Source of the DNA: JASFYU01 sp045046905
Lineage (GTDB): Bacteria > Bacteroidota > Bacteroidia > Flavobacteriales > Flavobacteriaceae
Length of the DNA: 40,203 bases
Reading direction: 5' to 3'
Assembly: GCA_045046905.1 (NCBI GenBank)
Contig: JASFYU010000008.1
Location: 1 to 40,203 of the forward strand
The first letter of the stretch is position 1. Each line of letters starts with the position of its first letter. Under the pieces are notes generated by a model. It did not search any database, had not been told where the DNA came from, and saw only the letters and a list, made by a program, of their open reading frames with translations. Positions 9,327 through 19,084 of the stretch are shown one piece after another. Both the position numbers and the translations under genes were made by a program.

Positions 9327-10970
9327 ATGAAATATAGAATACTAAAATCGATGGGCATTTTGACTTTTTGCCTGATGCTTTTTGCCTCATGTTCAATGGG
9401 TAAATCTAAAACACCCGAGACTAAAAAAACAGTATCTGCAAAAAGGCCAAATATTATTTATATCATGGCCGATGATTTAACAACTCAAGCCATAAGTGCA
9501 TACGGTGGTATTTACAAGGATATTGCACCAACACCGAATATTGATAAAATAGCAAAACAAGGTATGTTATTTCAAGATGTTCTGGTTACAAATGCAATTT
9601 GCGGCCCAAGTAGAGCGGCTATATTAACAGGTAATTATAGTAACTTGAATGGATATTATAAAAATGAAAATGGTGGAAAATTCAATGCATCTCAATGGAC
9701 TTTTCCTCAAGAATTTCAGAAGCAAGGGTATAAAACAAGTTTATTTGGTAAATGGCACTTAGGAACAGAACCTGTAGGCTTTGATACTTTTAAGTTTCAT
9801 AATTCAGCAGGGCAGCAAGGTCATTATTGGAATCCTGTTTTTAATGAAAATGGAACAGATGTTCAAGCAGAGGGGTATTCCACCAATTTAAGTACCGATT
9901 TCGCCTTATCATGGTTAAAAGATGCTAAAAATTCTGAAGAACCATTTTTAATGATCTTACAATACAAAGCTCCTCATAGACCGTGGCAACCTGATACAAA
10001 ATATGAGCAATTATGGGAAGACATAGAAATGCCTTATCCTGCAACATTTAATGACGATTATAAAGGTCGAGAAAAAACTGCAGGCGATACCGAAATGACG
10101 ATGGAGTACTTTCACAGAAGAGATATGAAGTTGAAAATGCCAGAAGGATTAAAAGGAGCGGAAAAGATTAAATGGGAGCTCTATGGTACAAAACCTGGAG
10201 AGGTTGTGAAACCAGAAAATATGACAGATAAGGAAGGGAGAAAATGGAGGTACCAGACGTATATTAAAGATTATTTGGCTTGTGTGAAATCTGTTGATGA
10301 TAATGTAGGGAGGGTTTTAAACTATTTAAAGGAAAATAATCTTGAAGAAAATACCATTATTATTTTGACTTCAGATCAAGGTTTTTATTTAGGCGACCAC
10401 GGGTTTTTTGACAAGCGATTTATTTATGAAGAATCTTTAAGAATGCCTTTTATAGTAAAATATCCTAATAAGGTAAAAGCGGGGAGTGTCAGTGAGGCTA
10501 TTATTTCGAATATAGATTTCGCCCCTACTTTATTAGAATTAGCAGGAATAACGACCACACAAAAGATGCAAGGAACTAGTTTTGCACCTATCTTGGAAGG
10601 AAAAGACCCAAAAGATTGGCAAGACAGTATGTATTACCATTACTATGAATTTCCATTCTGGCATCATGTGCAACCACATTACGGTATAAGAACTCAAAAA
10701 TACACCTTAGCACATTTCTATTACAATATTGATGTTTGGGAATTATACGATTTAGAGAAAGACCCAGGCCAAATGAATAATATTTATGGCCATCCTAATT
10801 ATGCTCATGTCATCGTTAAATTAAAATCTAAATTAAAAAATCTAATGATCAAATTTGAGGATAATAAAAGTCTGGCAGACTTTAGAAAAATAACCGATAC
10901 TGATTTTGGTAGAATAGTGGATAATGTTGAGGATGAAGAATCAATACAACAGATTTTAAATAAAAACTAG
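9327..10970 (+). CDS. S1 family sulfatase 1, lipoprotein (S1_11-like)
   Basis: This 547-aa formylglycine sulfatase hydrolyses sulfate esters, probably on a sugar. The signal MKYRILKSMGILTFCLMLF ends in a lipobox (FASC), so it is predicted to be anchored to a membrane. Metal ligands are seen in IYIMADDL (about 45-52). The maturation motif CGPSRAAILTG has Cys92 as the residue converted to formylglycine. GKWHLG and the late SDQGFYLGDHGFFDKR motif are intact. The AISAYG segment and the overall layout recall N-acetylglucosamine-6-sulfatase-like S1_11 enzymes and resemble sulfatase 4; the subfamily call is tentative. No maturase (FGE or anSME) gene is in the window. It is the first gene after the susCD terminator, with 220 bp upstream in which I see no clear TAnnTTTG promoter. 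Confidence 0.94.
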   Translation: MKYRILKSMGILTFCLMLFASCSMGKSKTPETKKTVSAKRPNIIYIMADDLTTQAISAYGGIYKDIAPTPNIDKIAKQGMLFQDVLVTNAICGPSRAAILTGNYSNLNGYYKNENGGKFNASQWTFPQEFQKQGYKTSLFGKWHLGTEPVGFDTFKFHNSAGQQGHYWNPVFNENGTDVQAEGYSTNLSTDFALSWLKDAKNSEEPFLMILQYKAPHRPWQPDTKYEQLWEDIEMPYPATFNDDYKGREKTAGDTEMTMEYFHRRDMKLKMPEGLKGAEKIKWELYGTKPGEVVKPENMTDKEGRKWRYQTYIKDYLACVKSVDDNVGRVLNYLKENNLEENTIIILTSDQGFYLGDHGFFDKRFIYEESLRMPFIVKYPNKVKAGSVSEAIISNIDFAPTLLELAGITTTQKMQGTSFAPILEGKDPKDWQDSMYYHYYEFPFWHHVQPHYGIRTQKYTLAHFYYNIDVWELYDLEKDPGQMNNIYGHPNYAHVIVKLKSKLKNLMIKFEDNKSLADFRKITDTDFGRIVDNVEDEESIQQILNKN

Positions 10971-11038
10971 TCGATGTTCTAAATTATTGTCTTGAAAAAT
11001 TCTAAACTTTTGCTGAAATCGAAACCATTTTTTAAAAT

Positions 11039-12505
11039 ATGATCTCAATTTTAAAATATAACTTTAGTGTACTGTTTTTTTGCTTCACTCTAATTGTAGC
11101 TCGAGCACAAGAAACTGTAAAGAAAAAAAGTGAAACGCCGAACATTGTTTTAATTTTCGCCGACGATATGGGATATGGAGATATTGGCAGTTACGGTGCC
11201 ACCTTATTCGATACTCCTCATATGGATAAGCTTGCGTCGGAGGGAGTTAGATTTACCAACTTCTATGTCTCGCAGGCTGTTTGTTCCGCATCTAGAGCAT
11301 CGATATTGACAGGTTGTTATGCGAACCGTGTTGGAATCTCAGGAGCGCTCAATCCGAAGTCTAAAATTGGTCTAAATCCTGACGAAACCACTGTGGCCGA
11401 ATTACTTCGAGATCAGGGGTACAGCACTGCTGCGGTTGGCAAATGGCATTTAGGGCATCATAAAGAATTTTTACCCTTAAACCATGGCTTTGATGAGTAT
11501 CTTGGCATTCCGTATTCCAATGATATGACTCCTTTCTATTATGATGGTAGTAGAAACATCCCAGAAGCCTACAAAAGAAAAGTTGGCTTTCCAGAACTAC
11601 CGTTGATAAAAGGGAATGATAAAATAAAAGAATTGAAAACGATTGAAGATCAAGCACAACTTACCACACTATACACGAAAACGGCAATAGACTTTATTGA
11701 GCGAAATAGAAAAAACCCGTTCTTTCTCTATTTGGCCCACTCCATGCCACATGTGCCTTTGGCCGTATCCCCCAAATTTAAAGGAAAAAGCAGTCAAGGA
11801 CTTTATGGTGATGTCATTATGGAAATAGATTGGTCGGTCGGTCAAATCGTAAATAGTTTGGAAAAGTACGGTCTTACTGATAATACGTTGGTGATTTTCG
11901 TTTCTGATAATGGACCATGGTTGAATTTTGGAAACCATGCAGGTTCGGCTGGTGGGTTGCGTGAAGGCAAGGGTACCAGTTTTGAAGGTGGGCAGCGCGT
12001 ACCTTGTATAATGAAATGGCCTAAAATGATTCCTAAAGGTTTTGTTTCTAATCAATTGGCGGCAACTATGGATATATTGCCAACCTTTGCTGCTATTACC
12101 AGAGCACCGCTGCCAGTAAAAAAAATTGATGGAGTCAACTTGCTACCAATGCTACAAGGCAATATAGTGGAGAGCCCTAGAAAATCATTGTATTATTATT
12201 ATCAAAAAAATAGTTTGGAGGCAGTCCGAACGGAAAGATGGAAGCTAGTATTGCCACATAGTTATCGTTCATATGACCAAATACCAGGAAAAGATGGTCT
12301 TCCTGGAGCATATGGAAATGGAGAAACTGGTCTAGCTTTATACGACTTGCGTCGTGATCCCGGCGAAAGATATGATGTCAAAGACCAAAACACCAAAGTT
12401 GTTGATGCCTTACTTACATTGGCAGAACAGGCGCGGAAGGATCTTGGAGATGACTTAACGAATAGAGCGGGAGAAAATAGGCGGGCTTCCGGACGTATTG
12501 AATAA
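11039..12505 (+). CDS. S1 family sulfatase 2, arylsulfatase A-like
   Basis: This 488-aa secreted sulfatase has a signal peptide ending VARAQ. It carries VLIFADDMGYGDIGSYG (metal-binding Asp pair) and CSASRASILTG, with Cys82 in the CxASR rather than the CxPSR variant, which still fits the accepted C/S-x-P/A-S/T-R consensus. GKWHLGHHKEFLPLNHGFDEY and SDNGPWLNFGNHAGSAGGL follow. The pattern is that of arylsulfatase A-like subfamilies (around S1_14 to S1_16), many of which act on sulfated algal sugars; the exact subfamily and substrate are unresolved. It lies 68 bp after sulfatase 1 and 32 bp before sulfatase 3, consistent with one operon. Confidence 0.93.
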   Translation: MISILKYNFSVLFFCFTLIVARAQETVKKKSETPNIVLIFADDMGYGDIGSYGATLFDTPHMDKLASEGVRFTNFYVSQAVCSASRASILTGCYANRVGISGALNPKSKIGLNPDETTVAELLRDQGYSTAAVGKWHLGHHKEFLPLNHGFDEYLGIPYSNDMTPFYYDGSRNIPEAYKRKVGFPELPLIKGNDKIKELKTIEDQAQLTTLYTKTAIDFIERNRKNPFFLYLAHSMPHVPLAVSPKFKGKSSQGLYGDVIMEIDWSVGQIVNSLEKYGLTDNTLVIFVSDNGPWLNFGNHAGSAGGLREGKGTSFEGGQRVPCIMKWPKMIPKGFVSNQLAATMDILPTFAAITRAPLPVKKIDGVNLLPMLQGNIVESPRKSLYYYYQKNSLEAVRTERWKLVLPHSYRSYDQIPGKDGLPGAYGNGETGLALYDLRRDPGERYDVKDQNTKVVDALLTLAEQARKDLGDDLTNRAGENRRASGRIE

Positions 12506-12537
12506 TCATTAGAAATTAACGCGCAAAGAATTAGAAA

Positions 12538-14064
12538 ATGAAAACAATCGTTAGTTGCTTTTACTTGATAGCTTTCGTTACAGTCCTTAATGCCCAAGAG
12601 GTTGACAAAAACGAAAAGAGACCCAATATTATATTTTTTTTAACAGACGATCATAGATATGATACCATGGGATTTATGAATCATCCCTTTATTGAAACTC
12701 CTTACATGGATAAAATGGCAATGGAAGGCATTCATTTTAAAAATGCGATTGTAACTACTTCTTTATGCTCGCCAAGTAGGGCTTCAATTCTTTCAGGGAT
12801 GTATGCTCATAATCATGGTGTGGTAGATAATTACAACCCAGTAAATTCTGAACTGATTTTTTTCCCTGAATATTTGCAAGAATCTGGTTATGAAACGGCA
12901 TTTATTGGTAAATGGCATATGGGCGGCGAAAGCGACGATCCCCGCAAAGGTTTTGATTATTGGCTCAGTTTTAAAGGGCAGGGAACCTATTGGGCAGACG
13001 GCCATGGAACTAGTAGGGTAGTCCCTCAAACTAATACAGATGGTTATAATATTAATGGGAATCGGGTTCCTCAAAAAGGATACATAACCGATGAACTTAC
13101 TGATTATGCTATAGATTGGCTGAATAAACAATCAAAAGAAAAACCATTTATGTTGTATCTTTCTCATAAAGCAGTACACTCAGATTTTGTGGCTGCCGAT
13201 AGACATATTGGAAGGTATAAGGACAAAAATTTAATTTCTCCAGAAACTCTTGCAGTTCAAAAGAATAAACCCATGTGGACGATCAACCAGAAAAACAGTC
13301 GACATGGAGCAGATTACGCTTATAATTTACCCGATTTTGATTTGAATACATATTATCAACGGTATTGTGAAACCTTACTGGCCGTTGATGAAAATCTAGG
13401 CAAAATTATGAATTGGGTAGTAGAAAAAGAACAATTAGAGAACACCATTATTGTTTATATGGGCGACAACGGGTTTCATTTTGGAGAACATGGTCTTATT
13501 GACAAAAGAACGGCTTATGAGTCTTCTATAAAAGTTCCATTAATGGTATGGGGTTCTAAAAAGTTAATCAAACATTCAACAATTAAAGAGATAGTGGCAA
13601 ATATTGATATTGCACCAACTTTACTCGATTATGCTAGAATTCCAAAGCCTGAAAACATGAATGGCCAAAGTTTTAAGCCATTAATAGAGGGAGAAAATAG
13701 TAGTTGGCGAGAGGAAATATTATATGAATATTACTGGGAGCGGAATTACCCCTATACCCCTACTACCCATGCTCTAATAAGTGACCGCTATAAATTTATT
13801 CGCTATCATGGTGTTTGGGATTTAAACGAGTTTTATGATATGCAGTCAGATCCTAAGGAAACGATTAATTTAATAAATGATGAAAATTATAAGGAATTGA
13901 TTTCAGATTATAGAAATAGATTGTTTGACCTTCTTGCTGAAACAAATGGAAATTCTATGCCTTTATTACCGAATAAGGGGAATGTATATCCTTTAAGAAA
14001 TCCTAAAAAATCTAAACCAGCTATTTTTCCTGAATCGTTTATTTATAAGGAACATAAACCATAA
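12538..14064 (+). CDS. S1 family sulfatase 3
   Basis: This 508-aa secreted sulfatase starts MKTIVSCFYLIAFVTVLNAQ (signal peptide). The active-site motif is CSPSRASILSG with Cys77; FIGKWHMGG and GDNGFHFGEHGLIDKR complete the catalytic set. The N-terminal 38 residues are nearly the same as those of sulfatase 4 although the mature domains differ, which suggests exchange of the 5' ends (see findings). It lies 32 bp after sulfatase 2 and 20 bp before sulfatase 4. The subfamily is not assigned with confidence. Confidence 0.93.
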   Translation: MKTIVSCFYLIAFVTVLNAQEVDKNEKRPNIIFFLTDDHRYDTMGFMNHPFIETPYMDKMAMEGIHFKNAIVTTSLCSPSRASILSGMYAHNHGVVDNYNPVNSELIFFPEYLQESGYETAFIGKWHMGGESDDPRKGFDYWLSFKGQGTYWADGHGTSRVVPQTNTDGYNINGNRVPQKGYITDELTDYAIDWLNKQSKEKPFMLYLSHKAVHSDFVAADRHIGRYKDKNLISPETLAVQKNKPMWTINQKNSRHGADYAYNLPDFDLNTYYQRYCETLLAVDENLGKIMNWVVEKEQLENTIIVYMGDNGFHFGEHGLIDKRTAYESSIKVPLMVWGSKKLIKHSTIKEIVANIDIAPTLLDYARIPKPENMNGQSFKPLIEGENSSWREEILYEYYWERNYPYTPTTHALISDRYKFIRYHGVWDLNEFYDMQSDPKETINLINDENYKELISDYRNRLFDLLAETNGNSMPLLPNKGNVYPLRNPKKSKPAIFPESFIYKEHKP

Positions 14065-14084
14065 ATTAAAAACATACAAAGCAT

Positions 14085-15701
14085 ATGAAATGGAAATTTA
14101 GAACAATTGTTAGTTACTTTTATCTGATATCTTTTGTTGCAGTCCTTAATGCTCAAGAAGCCGATAAGAATGAGAGCAGACCTAATATAATATTCATTCT
14201 TAGCGATGATCACGCATATCAAGCAATTAGTGCTTATGGCTACGGACTTAATGAAACTCCGAACATTGATCGAATTGCCAACGAAGGTGCCATATTCAAC
14301 AAGGCCTTTGTCACTAACTCTATATGTGCACCCAGTCGTGCGGTAATCTTGACGGGTAAACATAGTTTTTTGAATGGCAAGGTCGATAATGTTCAACCTT
14401 TTGATTGGGAACAGTCTAGCTTTCCAAAACTATTGCAGTCTAATGGATATAAAACGGCATTGATTGGAAAAATACACTTAGATGGTCTGCCATTGGGTTT
14501 TGATTATTCTGCGGTACTTCCTGGGCAAGGGGCTTACTATAATCCAGATTTTCTAATCAACGGAAAGAAAGAACGAATAACGGGATATGTTACTGATATT
14601 ACAACTGACTTAACACTTGAGTGGTTGAGAAACCAAAAAGGAGATGAACCTTTTTGTGTTTTTTATAACCAAAAGGCTCCGCATAGAAGATGGCTTCCTG
14701 CCATACGTGATGCTGAAAAATATACCAAAATGAACTTTAAGCTGCCCGAGACCCTTTTCGATGATTATAAAAATAGGGGTACCAGTGCCAAGACGGCCGA
14801 AATGGATATCCTAAAACATATGAACCTAACAGGCGATAACAAAATCTACCCCGGAACCATGAAAGAAATGGGCATTTCTGAAAACATGAACTACGACTCG
14901 AAAGCCTTCGACCGTTCGGTAGGTCGAATGAACAAGGAACAAAGAGCAGCTTGGGATGCGATTTACGGGCCGATTAATGAGCAGTTCAAGTCGGCGTACA
15001 AGGAGATGTCTGACAAGGAGTTGAAAATATGGAAATACCAACGTTATATGCAAGACTATTTAGGCACCATCGAATCAGTAGACGATGGAGTAGGAAAGGT
15101 GCTTGACTTCTTAGAAGAAAGTGGACTGGCTGAAAATACGATAGTCATATATACTGCTGATCAAGGCTTTTATCTTGGTGAGCATGGTTGGTTCGATAAA
15201 CGATTTATGTACGAAGAATCATTAAGAACACCTTTGTTGATAAGGTATCCGAAGGAAATTAAACCTGGAACCGAGGTAAATGAACTAGTTCAGAACCTAG
15301 ATTTTGCGCCCACACTATTAGATTATGCGGGTGTAACCGTACCACCTGAAATGCAAGGTGCCTCTTTTCGAAAGTTGGTGAACAAAGAGAATTTAGAATG
15401 GCGAGATGCCATTTACTATACCTATTATGAGTACCCATCGGTACATATGGTGAAAAGGCATTATGGCGTACGAACCGACCGTTACAAGCTAATACATTTC
15501 TACCACGATGTAGATGAATGGGAAATGTACGACCTCGAAGCAGATCCGCAAGAAATGCATAATATCTATGATGATTCAGAATATTCAGATATTCAAAAGA
15601 TGATGCACAATCGATTAAAGGAAATACGAAAGGAATATGGTGATTCCGATGAAAATGACCAATACTTTCTAAAGGAATATTTGAAAGCGGTAAAGCGATA
15701 A
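14085..15701 (+). CDS. S1 family sulfatase 4 (S1_11-like)
   Basis: This 538-aa secreted sulfatase has a signal peptide ending VAVLNAQ. It carries FILSDDHAYQAISAYG, the maturation motif CAPSRAVILTG with Cys81, and ADQGFYLGEHGWFDKR. One deviation is visible: the usual GKWHLG is GKIHLDG here, so the Trp is replaced while the Lys and His of the motif remain. AISAYG and the tail resemble sulfatase 1, so the two are probably paralogs in an N-acetylglucosamine-6-sulfatase-like group (tentative). By eye the codons become more GC-rich after about 14,780, closer to sulfatases 5 and 6. It begins 20 bp after sulfatase 3. Confidence 0.93.
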   Translation: MKWKFRTIVSYFYLISFVAVLNAQEADKNESRPNIIFILSDDHAYQAISAYGYGLNETPNIDRIANEGAIFNKAFVTNSICAPSRAVILTGKHSFLNGKVDNVQPFDWEQSSFPKLLQSNGYKTALIGKIHLDGLPLGFDYSAVLPGQGAYYNPDFLINGKKERITGYVTDITTDLTLEWLRNQKGDEPFCVFYNQKAPHRRWLPAIRDAEKYTKMNFKLPETLFDDYKNRGTSAKTAEMDILKHMNLTGDNKIYPGTMKEMGISENMNYDSKAFDRSVGRMNKEQRAAWDAIYGPINEQFKSAYKEMSDKELKIWKYQRYMQDYLGTIESVDDGVGKVLDFLEESGLAENTIVIYTADQGFYLGEHGWFDKRFMYEESLRTPLLIRYPKEIKPGTEVNELVQNLDFAPTLLDYAGVTVPPEMQGASFRKLVNKENLEWRDAIYYTYYEYPSVHMVKRHYGVRTDRYKLIHFYHDVDEWEMYDLEADPQEMHNIYDDSEYSDIQKMMHNRLKEIRKEYGDSDENDQYFLKEYLKAVKR

Positions 15702-15735
15702 TGCTTTAAAACAATCTCGAAACGACCCCATATTG

Positions 15736-17223
15736 ATGAGAATGATAGTAAGTAAAAGTAAAATACGGACATTTAAATTCTCGGTGTTATGCCTTCTATT
15801 TTTGCAGGTATCAGTTCGTGGGCAGGAAAAATCGAAATTTCCCTCAAGTCCAAACGTGATTATTTTTATCGCGGACGATGTAAGTTGGAAAGATTTTGGC
15901 TGTTACGGCAATACCTTTGTTCAGACCCCGAACATCGATAAGCTGGCGGCGAATGGCATGAAATTTAATAATGCTATTCTAACGGCAAGTTCGTGCAGCC
16001 CTAGCCGTATCAGTATTATGACTGGAAGGTACCCACATAATACAGGTGCCGCCGAATTGCATACCGAACCAAAAGTTGATTTCGAATCTATCGCTTCCCG
16101 ATTAAAGGAAAATGGCTATTACACAGGTCAAGCCGGAAAATGGCATATGGGCAGTCTGCTTAAAAAAGGATTCGATAAAATTTATGAGAAGTTGGAGGAA
16201 AACGGCGACGGTGGTGAAAACCGATGGATACCTTCCCTAAAGGAGCGTGATAAAAACAAGCCATTCTTCTTTTGGTTCGCCTCTTACGATGCACATCGCA
16301 TATGGGGCGAGAACCATTTTGCCAAGAGCCATGAGCCACAAAGCATTGACGTGCCACCTACATTGGTCGATGACTATAGTACTCGTGTCGACCTGGCCCA
16401 ATACTACGACGAAATCAAACGCTTCGACTACCATATCGGTCAAGTGGTTAATCAACTTAAGGAGCAGGATGTTTTTAAGAACACTCTCATTATTGTAATG
16501 GCTGACAACGGAAGACCTTTCCCAAGGGACAAGACAAGAATGTACGATTCTGGTATGAAGACCCCTTTTATTGTACATTGGCCCGAGAAAATTAAAAAAG
16601 GAAGTAGCAGCAACAGTTTAATTAGCAGCTTAGATATAGCCCCTACCATCTTGGATGTTTGTAGAGTTGGTTCTCCAGAAAGTTTTCAGGGAAACAGTTT
16701 TAAAAAAGTACTATCCAATCCAAATATGGCTATTCGCAAATATGCATTCTCAGAGCACAATTGGCATGATCATGAAGCTCACGAGCGCATGGCACGTACA
16801 AAAGATTATATTTATGTGCTGAATTCACGTCCCCAGTTCCCAAACCAAGGCCCGGCCGATGCGTTGAATTCCCTATCCTTTAAAGCACTTCAAAACGCAC
16901 AGGAAGAAAATACATTAACACCTGTACAAGCCGATGTATTTCTTTTCCCAAGACCAGATGAAGAATTATTTGCTGTCAAGGATGACCCTATGCAATTGAA
17001 TAACCAAATCAATAATAAAGACTATGCGTCGATACAGTTAGAATTGAAAAACGTATTGTTAAGATGGATGGAGGAAACAGGAGATACCGTACCTGAACAC
17101 CTGACCAAGGATTGGTACACTAGAGATACCGGAGGGAAAATAGAATCCAATTTTGAGATTAGAGGAGAAATGCCGGGCGAAAGCCGTAAAGCCGATAAAC
17201 TAAATAATAAAGTGAGATTTTGA
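15736..17223 (+). CDS. S1 family sulfatase 5 (S1_8-like)
   Basis: The ATG at 15736 is preferred over an in-frame TTG just before it; a further ATG lies at 15742. The roughly 495-aa product has a signal peptide ending VRGQ. It carries VIIFIADDVSWKDFGCYG, the maturation motif CSPSRISIMTGRYPHNTG (Cys at about residue 87) and QAGKWHMGS. The late motif ADNGRPFPRDKTRMYDSG, with Pro-Arg-x-Lys and YDSGMK, is typical of heparan N-sulfatase-like S1_8 enzymes and recurs in sulfatase 7. The substrate is unknown. It lies 34 bp after sulfatase 4, in the same presumed operon. Confidence 0.93.
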   Translation: MRMIVSKSKIRTFKFSVLCLLFLQVSVRGQEKSKFPSSPNVIIFIADDVSWKDFGCYGNTFVQTPNIDKLAANGMKFNNAILTASSCSPSRISIMTGRYPHNTGAAELHTEPKVDFESIASRLKENGYYTGQAGKWHMGSLLKKGFDKIYEKLEENGDGGENRWIPSLKERDKNKPFFFWFASYDAHRIWGENHFAKSHEPQSIDVPPTLVDDYSTRVDLAQYYDEIKRFDYHIGQVVNQLKEQDVFKNTLIIVMADNGRPFPRDKTRMYDSGMKTPFIVHWPEKIKKGSSSNSLISSLDIAPTILDVCRVGSPESFQGNSFKKVLSNPNMAIRKYAFSEHNWHDHEAHERMARTKDYIYVLNSRPQFPNQGPADALNSLSFKALQNAQEENTLTPVQADVFLFPRPDEELFAVKDDPMQLNNQINNKDYASIQLELKNVLLRWMEETGDTVPEHLTKDWYTRDTGGKIESNFEIRGEMPGESRKADKLNNKVRF

Positions 17224-17301
17224 GGCTGTTTTGAAATGTGCAATTGAAGTTTTGTCAGATCCTCTGCCAGAATGCTCACTTAACAAACAAATATCTAGGT
17301 A

Positions 17302-18750
17302 ATGCAAATGATATCCATAAAAAGTCTGGTAAGAACAGCACTGGTTTTATTGCTGTGCCTCTTATGCTTTTTGGGAACCACAACTGCCCAAGAGATCAAA
17401 AAAATGAACATATTGTTCATTGCTTCTGATGACCTGAATAACGACATGAACGTCTTTGATAATACTTTCGTAAAGACTCCGAATCTGAATAGATTATTGA
17501 AAATGGGAGTCCGGTTTGATCGGGCGTACAATCAATACCCATGGTGCAGCCCAAGCCGAGCCTCCTTACTTACAGGACGTAGGCCAGATGTCACTAAAGT
17601 GACCGATTTGAAAACCAATTTCAGGAAACACCTGCCCAATGCAGTTACGTTACCTCAACTTTTCAAGAATAATGGTTACTTTTCGGCGCGGGTCGGAAAG
17701 ATATTTCATTATGGCGTACCAGGTGATATCGGAACCGATGGCGATGACGACCCCGCCTCTTGGAATCATACGGTCAACCCTATCGGTAGAGATAAGACAG
17801 AGGAACACAGAATCACTAACTATACGCCAAATCGAGGTCTTGGTAGTGCACTATCGTATTGGATAGCGGATGGTACTGATGATGAACAGACCGATGGAAA
17901 GGTCGCAAACGAGGCGATAAAAATCATGAGAAAACACAAGGATGAGCCTTTGTTCCTCGCCGTGGGGTTCTTTAGGCCGCATACGCCATATGTAGCTCCG
18001 AAAAAGTACTTTGACCTGTATCCTTTGGATAAAATTCAAATGCCCGAAGAAAGAGATGACGACTGGGACAACAAGCCTGAAGCCGCCAAATGGAATAAAG
18101 AATCTCATTTTGGACTGAACCTACAACAGCGAAAAGAAGTGCTACGGGCATATTATGCCTCTATATCTTTTATGGATGCACAAGTGGGCAAATTATTGGA
18201 TGCACTTGACGAGCTTGGACTATCGAAAAACACTATCATCGTTTTCTGGAGTGATCACGGCTACAACGTCGGACAACATGGTCAATGGATGAAACAGAGC
18301 CTTTTTGAACATGCGGCACGGACCCCTCTAATAATTTCGGCACCGGGAACAAAAAACAATAGGGTCAACGAAAGTATAGTAGAGCTACTTGACATCTATC
18401 CGACGGTAGCTGATTTAGCAGGTCTCGAAATTCCTGAAGAAATACAAGGTAAGAGTCTACGGAAACTTTTAGTAAATCCTGAATTGAATTGGGACGATTG
18501 TGCCTATACGCAAGTATATAGAAGACCTAATAAAAACAATCCTACATCAAAACTTATTGATGGTAGAAGTGTCAGGTACCGTCAATGGCGGTATACTGAA
18601 TGGAACGGAGGTGAAGAAGGCATGGAGCTTTATGATTACGAGACTGACCCAAAAGAGTTTGATAACTTGGCCTATGAAGAGGGGTACAAAAATATTAGGG
18701 AAGTACTGGCCAAAAAATTGCACAAGCAAGATAGCCTTGATCTTGATTAG
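17302..18750 (+). CDS. S1 family sulfatase 6, iduronate-2-sulfatase-like (S1_7-like)
   Basis: This 482-aa secreted enzyme has a signal peptide ending GTTTAQ. It carries NILFIASDDLNNDMNVF, the maturation motif WCSPSRASLLTGRRPD with Cys82, VGKIFHYG in place of GKWHLG as is usual for iduronate-2-sulfatase relatives, FFRPHTPYVAPKKYF and SDHGYNVGQHGQWMKQSLFE. All are hallmarks of the S1_7 iduronate-2-sulfatase-like group, members of which act on 2-O-sulfated uronic acids or on algal glycans. It begins 78 bp after sulfatase 5 and is the last gene of the tight run; a 334-bp gap follows. Confidence 0.94.
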   Translation: MQMISIKSLVRTALVLLLCLLCFLGTTTAQEIKKMNILFIASDDLNNDMNVFDNTFVKTPNLNRLLKMGVRFDRAYNQYPWCSPSRASLLTGRRPDVTKVTDLKTNFRKHLPNAVTLPQLFKNNGYFSARVGKIFHYGVPGDIGTDGDDDPASWNHTVNPIGRDKTEEHRITNYTPNRGLGSALSYWIADGTDDEQTDGKVANEAIKIMRKHKDEPLFLAVGFFRPHTPYVAPKKYFDLYPLDKIQMPEERDDDWDNKPEAAKWNKESHFGLNLQQRKEVLRAYYASISFMDAQVGKLLDALDELGLSKNTIIVFWSDHGYNVGQHGQWMKQSLFEHAARTPLIISAPGTKNNRVNESIVELLDIYPTVADLAGLEIPEEIQGKSLRKLLVNPELNWDDCAYTQVYRRPNKNNPTSKLIDGRSVRYRQWRYTEWNGGEEGMELYDYETDPKEFDNLAYEEGYKNIREVLAKKLHKQDSLDLD

Positions 18751-19084
18751 TAAAGGAGAGCAGTGACTGTATTTATAAATTAACCCGATAATTTTATTCT
18801 TTAAAGGGGATTGAATAGCCAGAGGCTTGCCTCTCCTATTTATGGAAACGGATTTTTTAAAGTTGCCGCATCAGCTTTTCTTGCGGGAATTTACTAGAGT
18901 GTCCCAAATTTGGTCTGAGTTCGATTAAAACAAACCAACTAGTTATGTTTTAATCGAATTCTAGTTAGTAAGATGGCTACTGTAGCGGCCATTGCTTTTT
19001 CATCTAATAGTATTCAGTTTGAATACAATCAACAAATATTCAATATGCTAATTAGAACTTAGCTAAAATAATAAATAAACGACA
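18751..19084. other. Intergenic gap between sulfatases 6 and 7 with inverted repeats
   Basis: No gene is seen. The gap holds a small perfect hairpin at 18821-18834 (AGAGGC, 2-nt loop, GCCTCT) and a longer perfect inverted repeat at 18920-18958 (listed separately). There is no T-rich tail after either, so neither is a textbook terminator. The gap breaks the otherwise tight sulfatase run and may hold the promoter for sulfatase 7. Confidence 0.6.
18920..18958. repeat. Perfect 13-bp inverted repeat
   Basis: TTCGATTAAAACA at 18920-18932 and its exact reverse complement TGTTTTAATCGAA at 18946-18958 flank a 13-nt loop that itself contains AACTAGTT. It lies 126 bp upstream of the sulfatase 7 start. 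It could be a regulator site or scar DNA of a small element. Confidence 0.7.

Noticed and set aside
11361..12055. Long minus-strand frames opposite the sulfatase genes
   Set aside because: They are antisense shadows of genes with strong family motifs on the plus strand, and their translations are unlike any protein.
18887..18920. GTGTCCCAAATTTGG-containing stretch that looked like an insertion-sequence end
   Set aside because: No matching inverted end, no transposase fragment and no target duplication could be found nearby.
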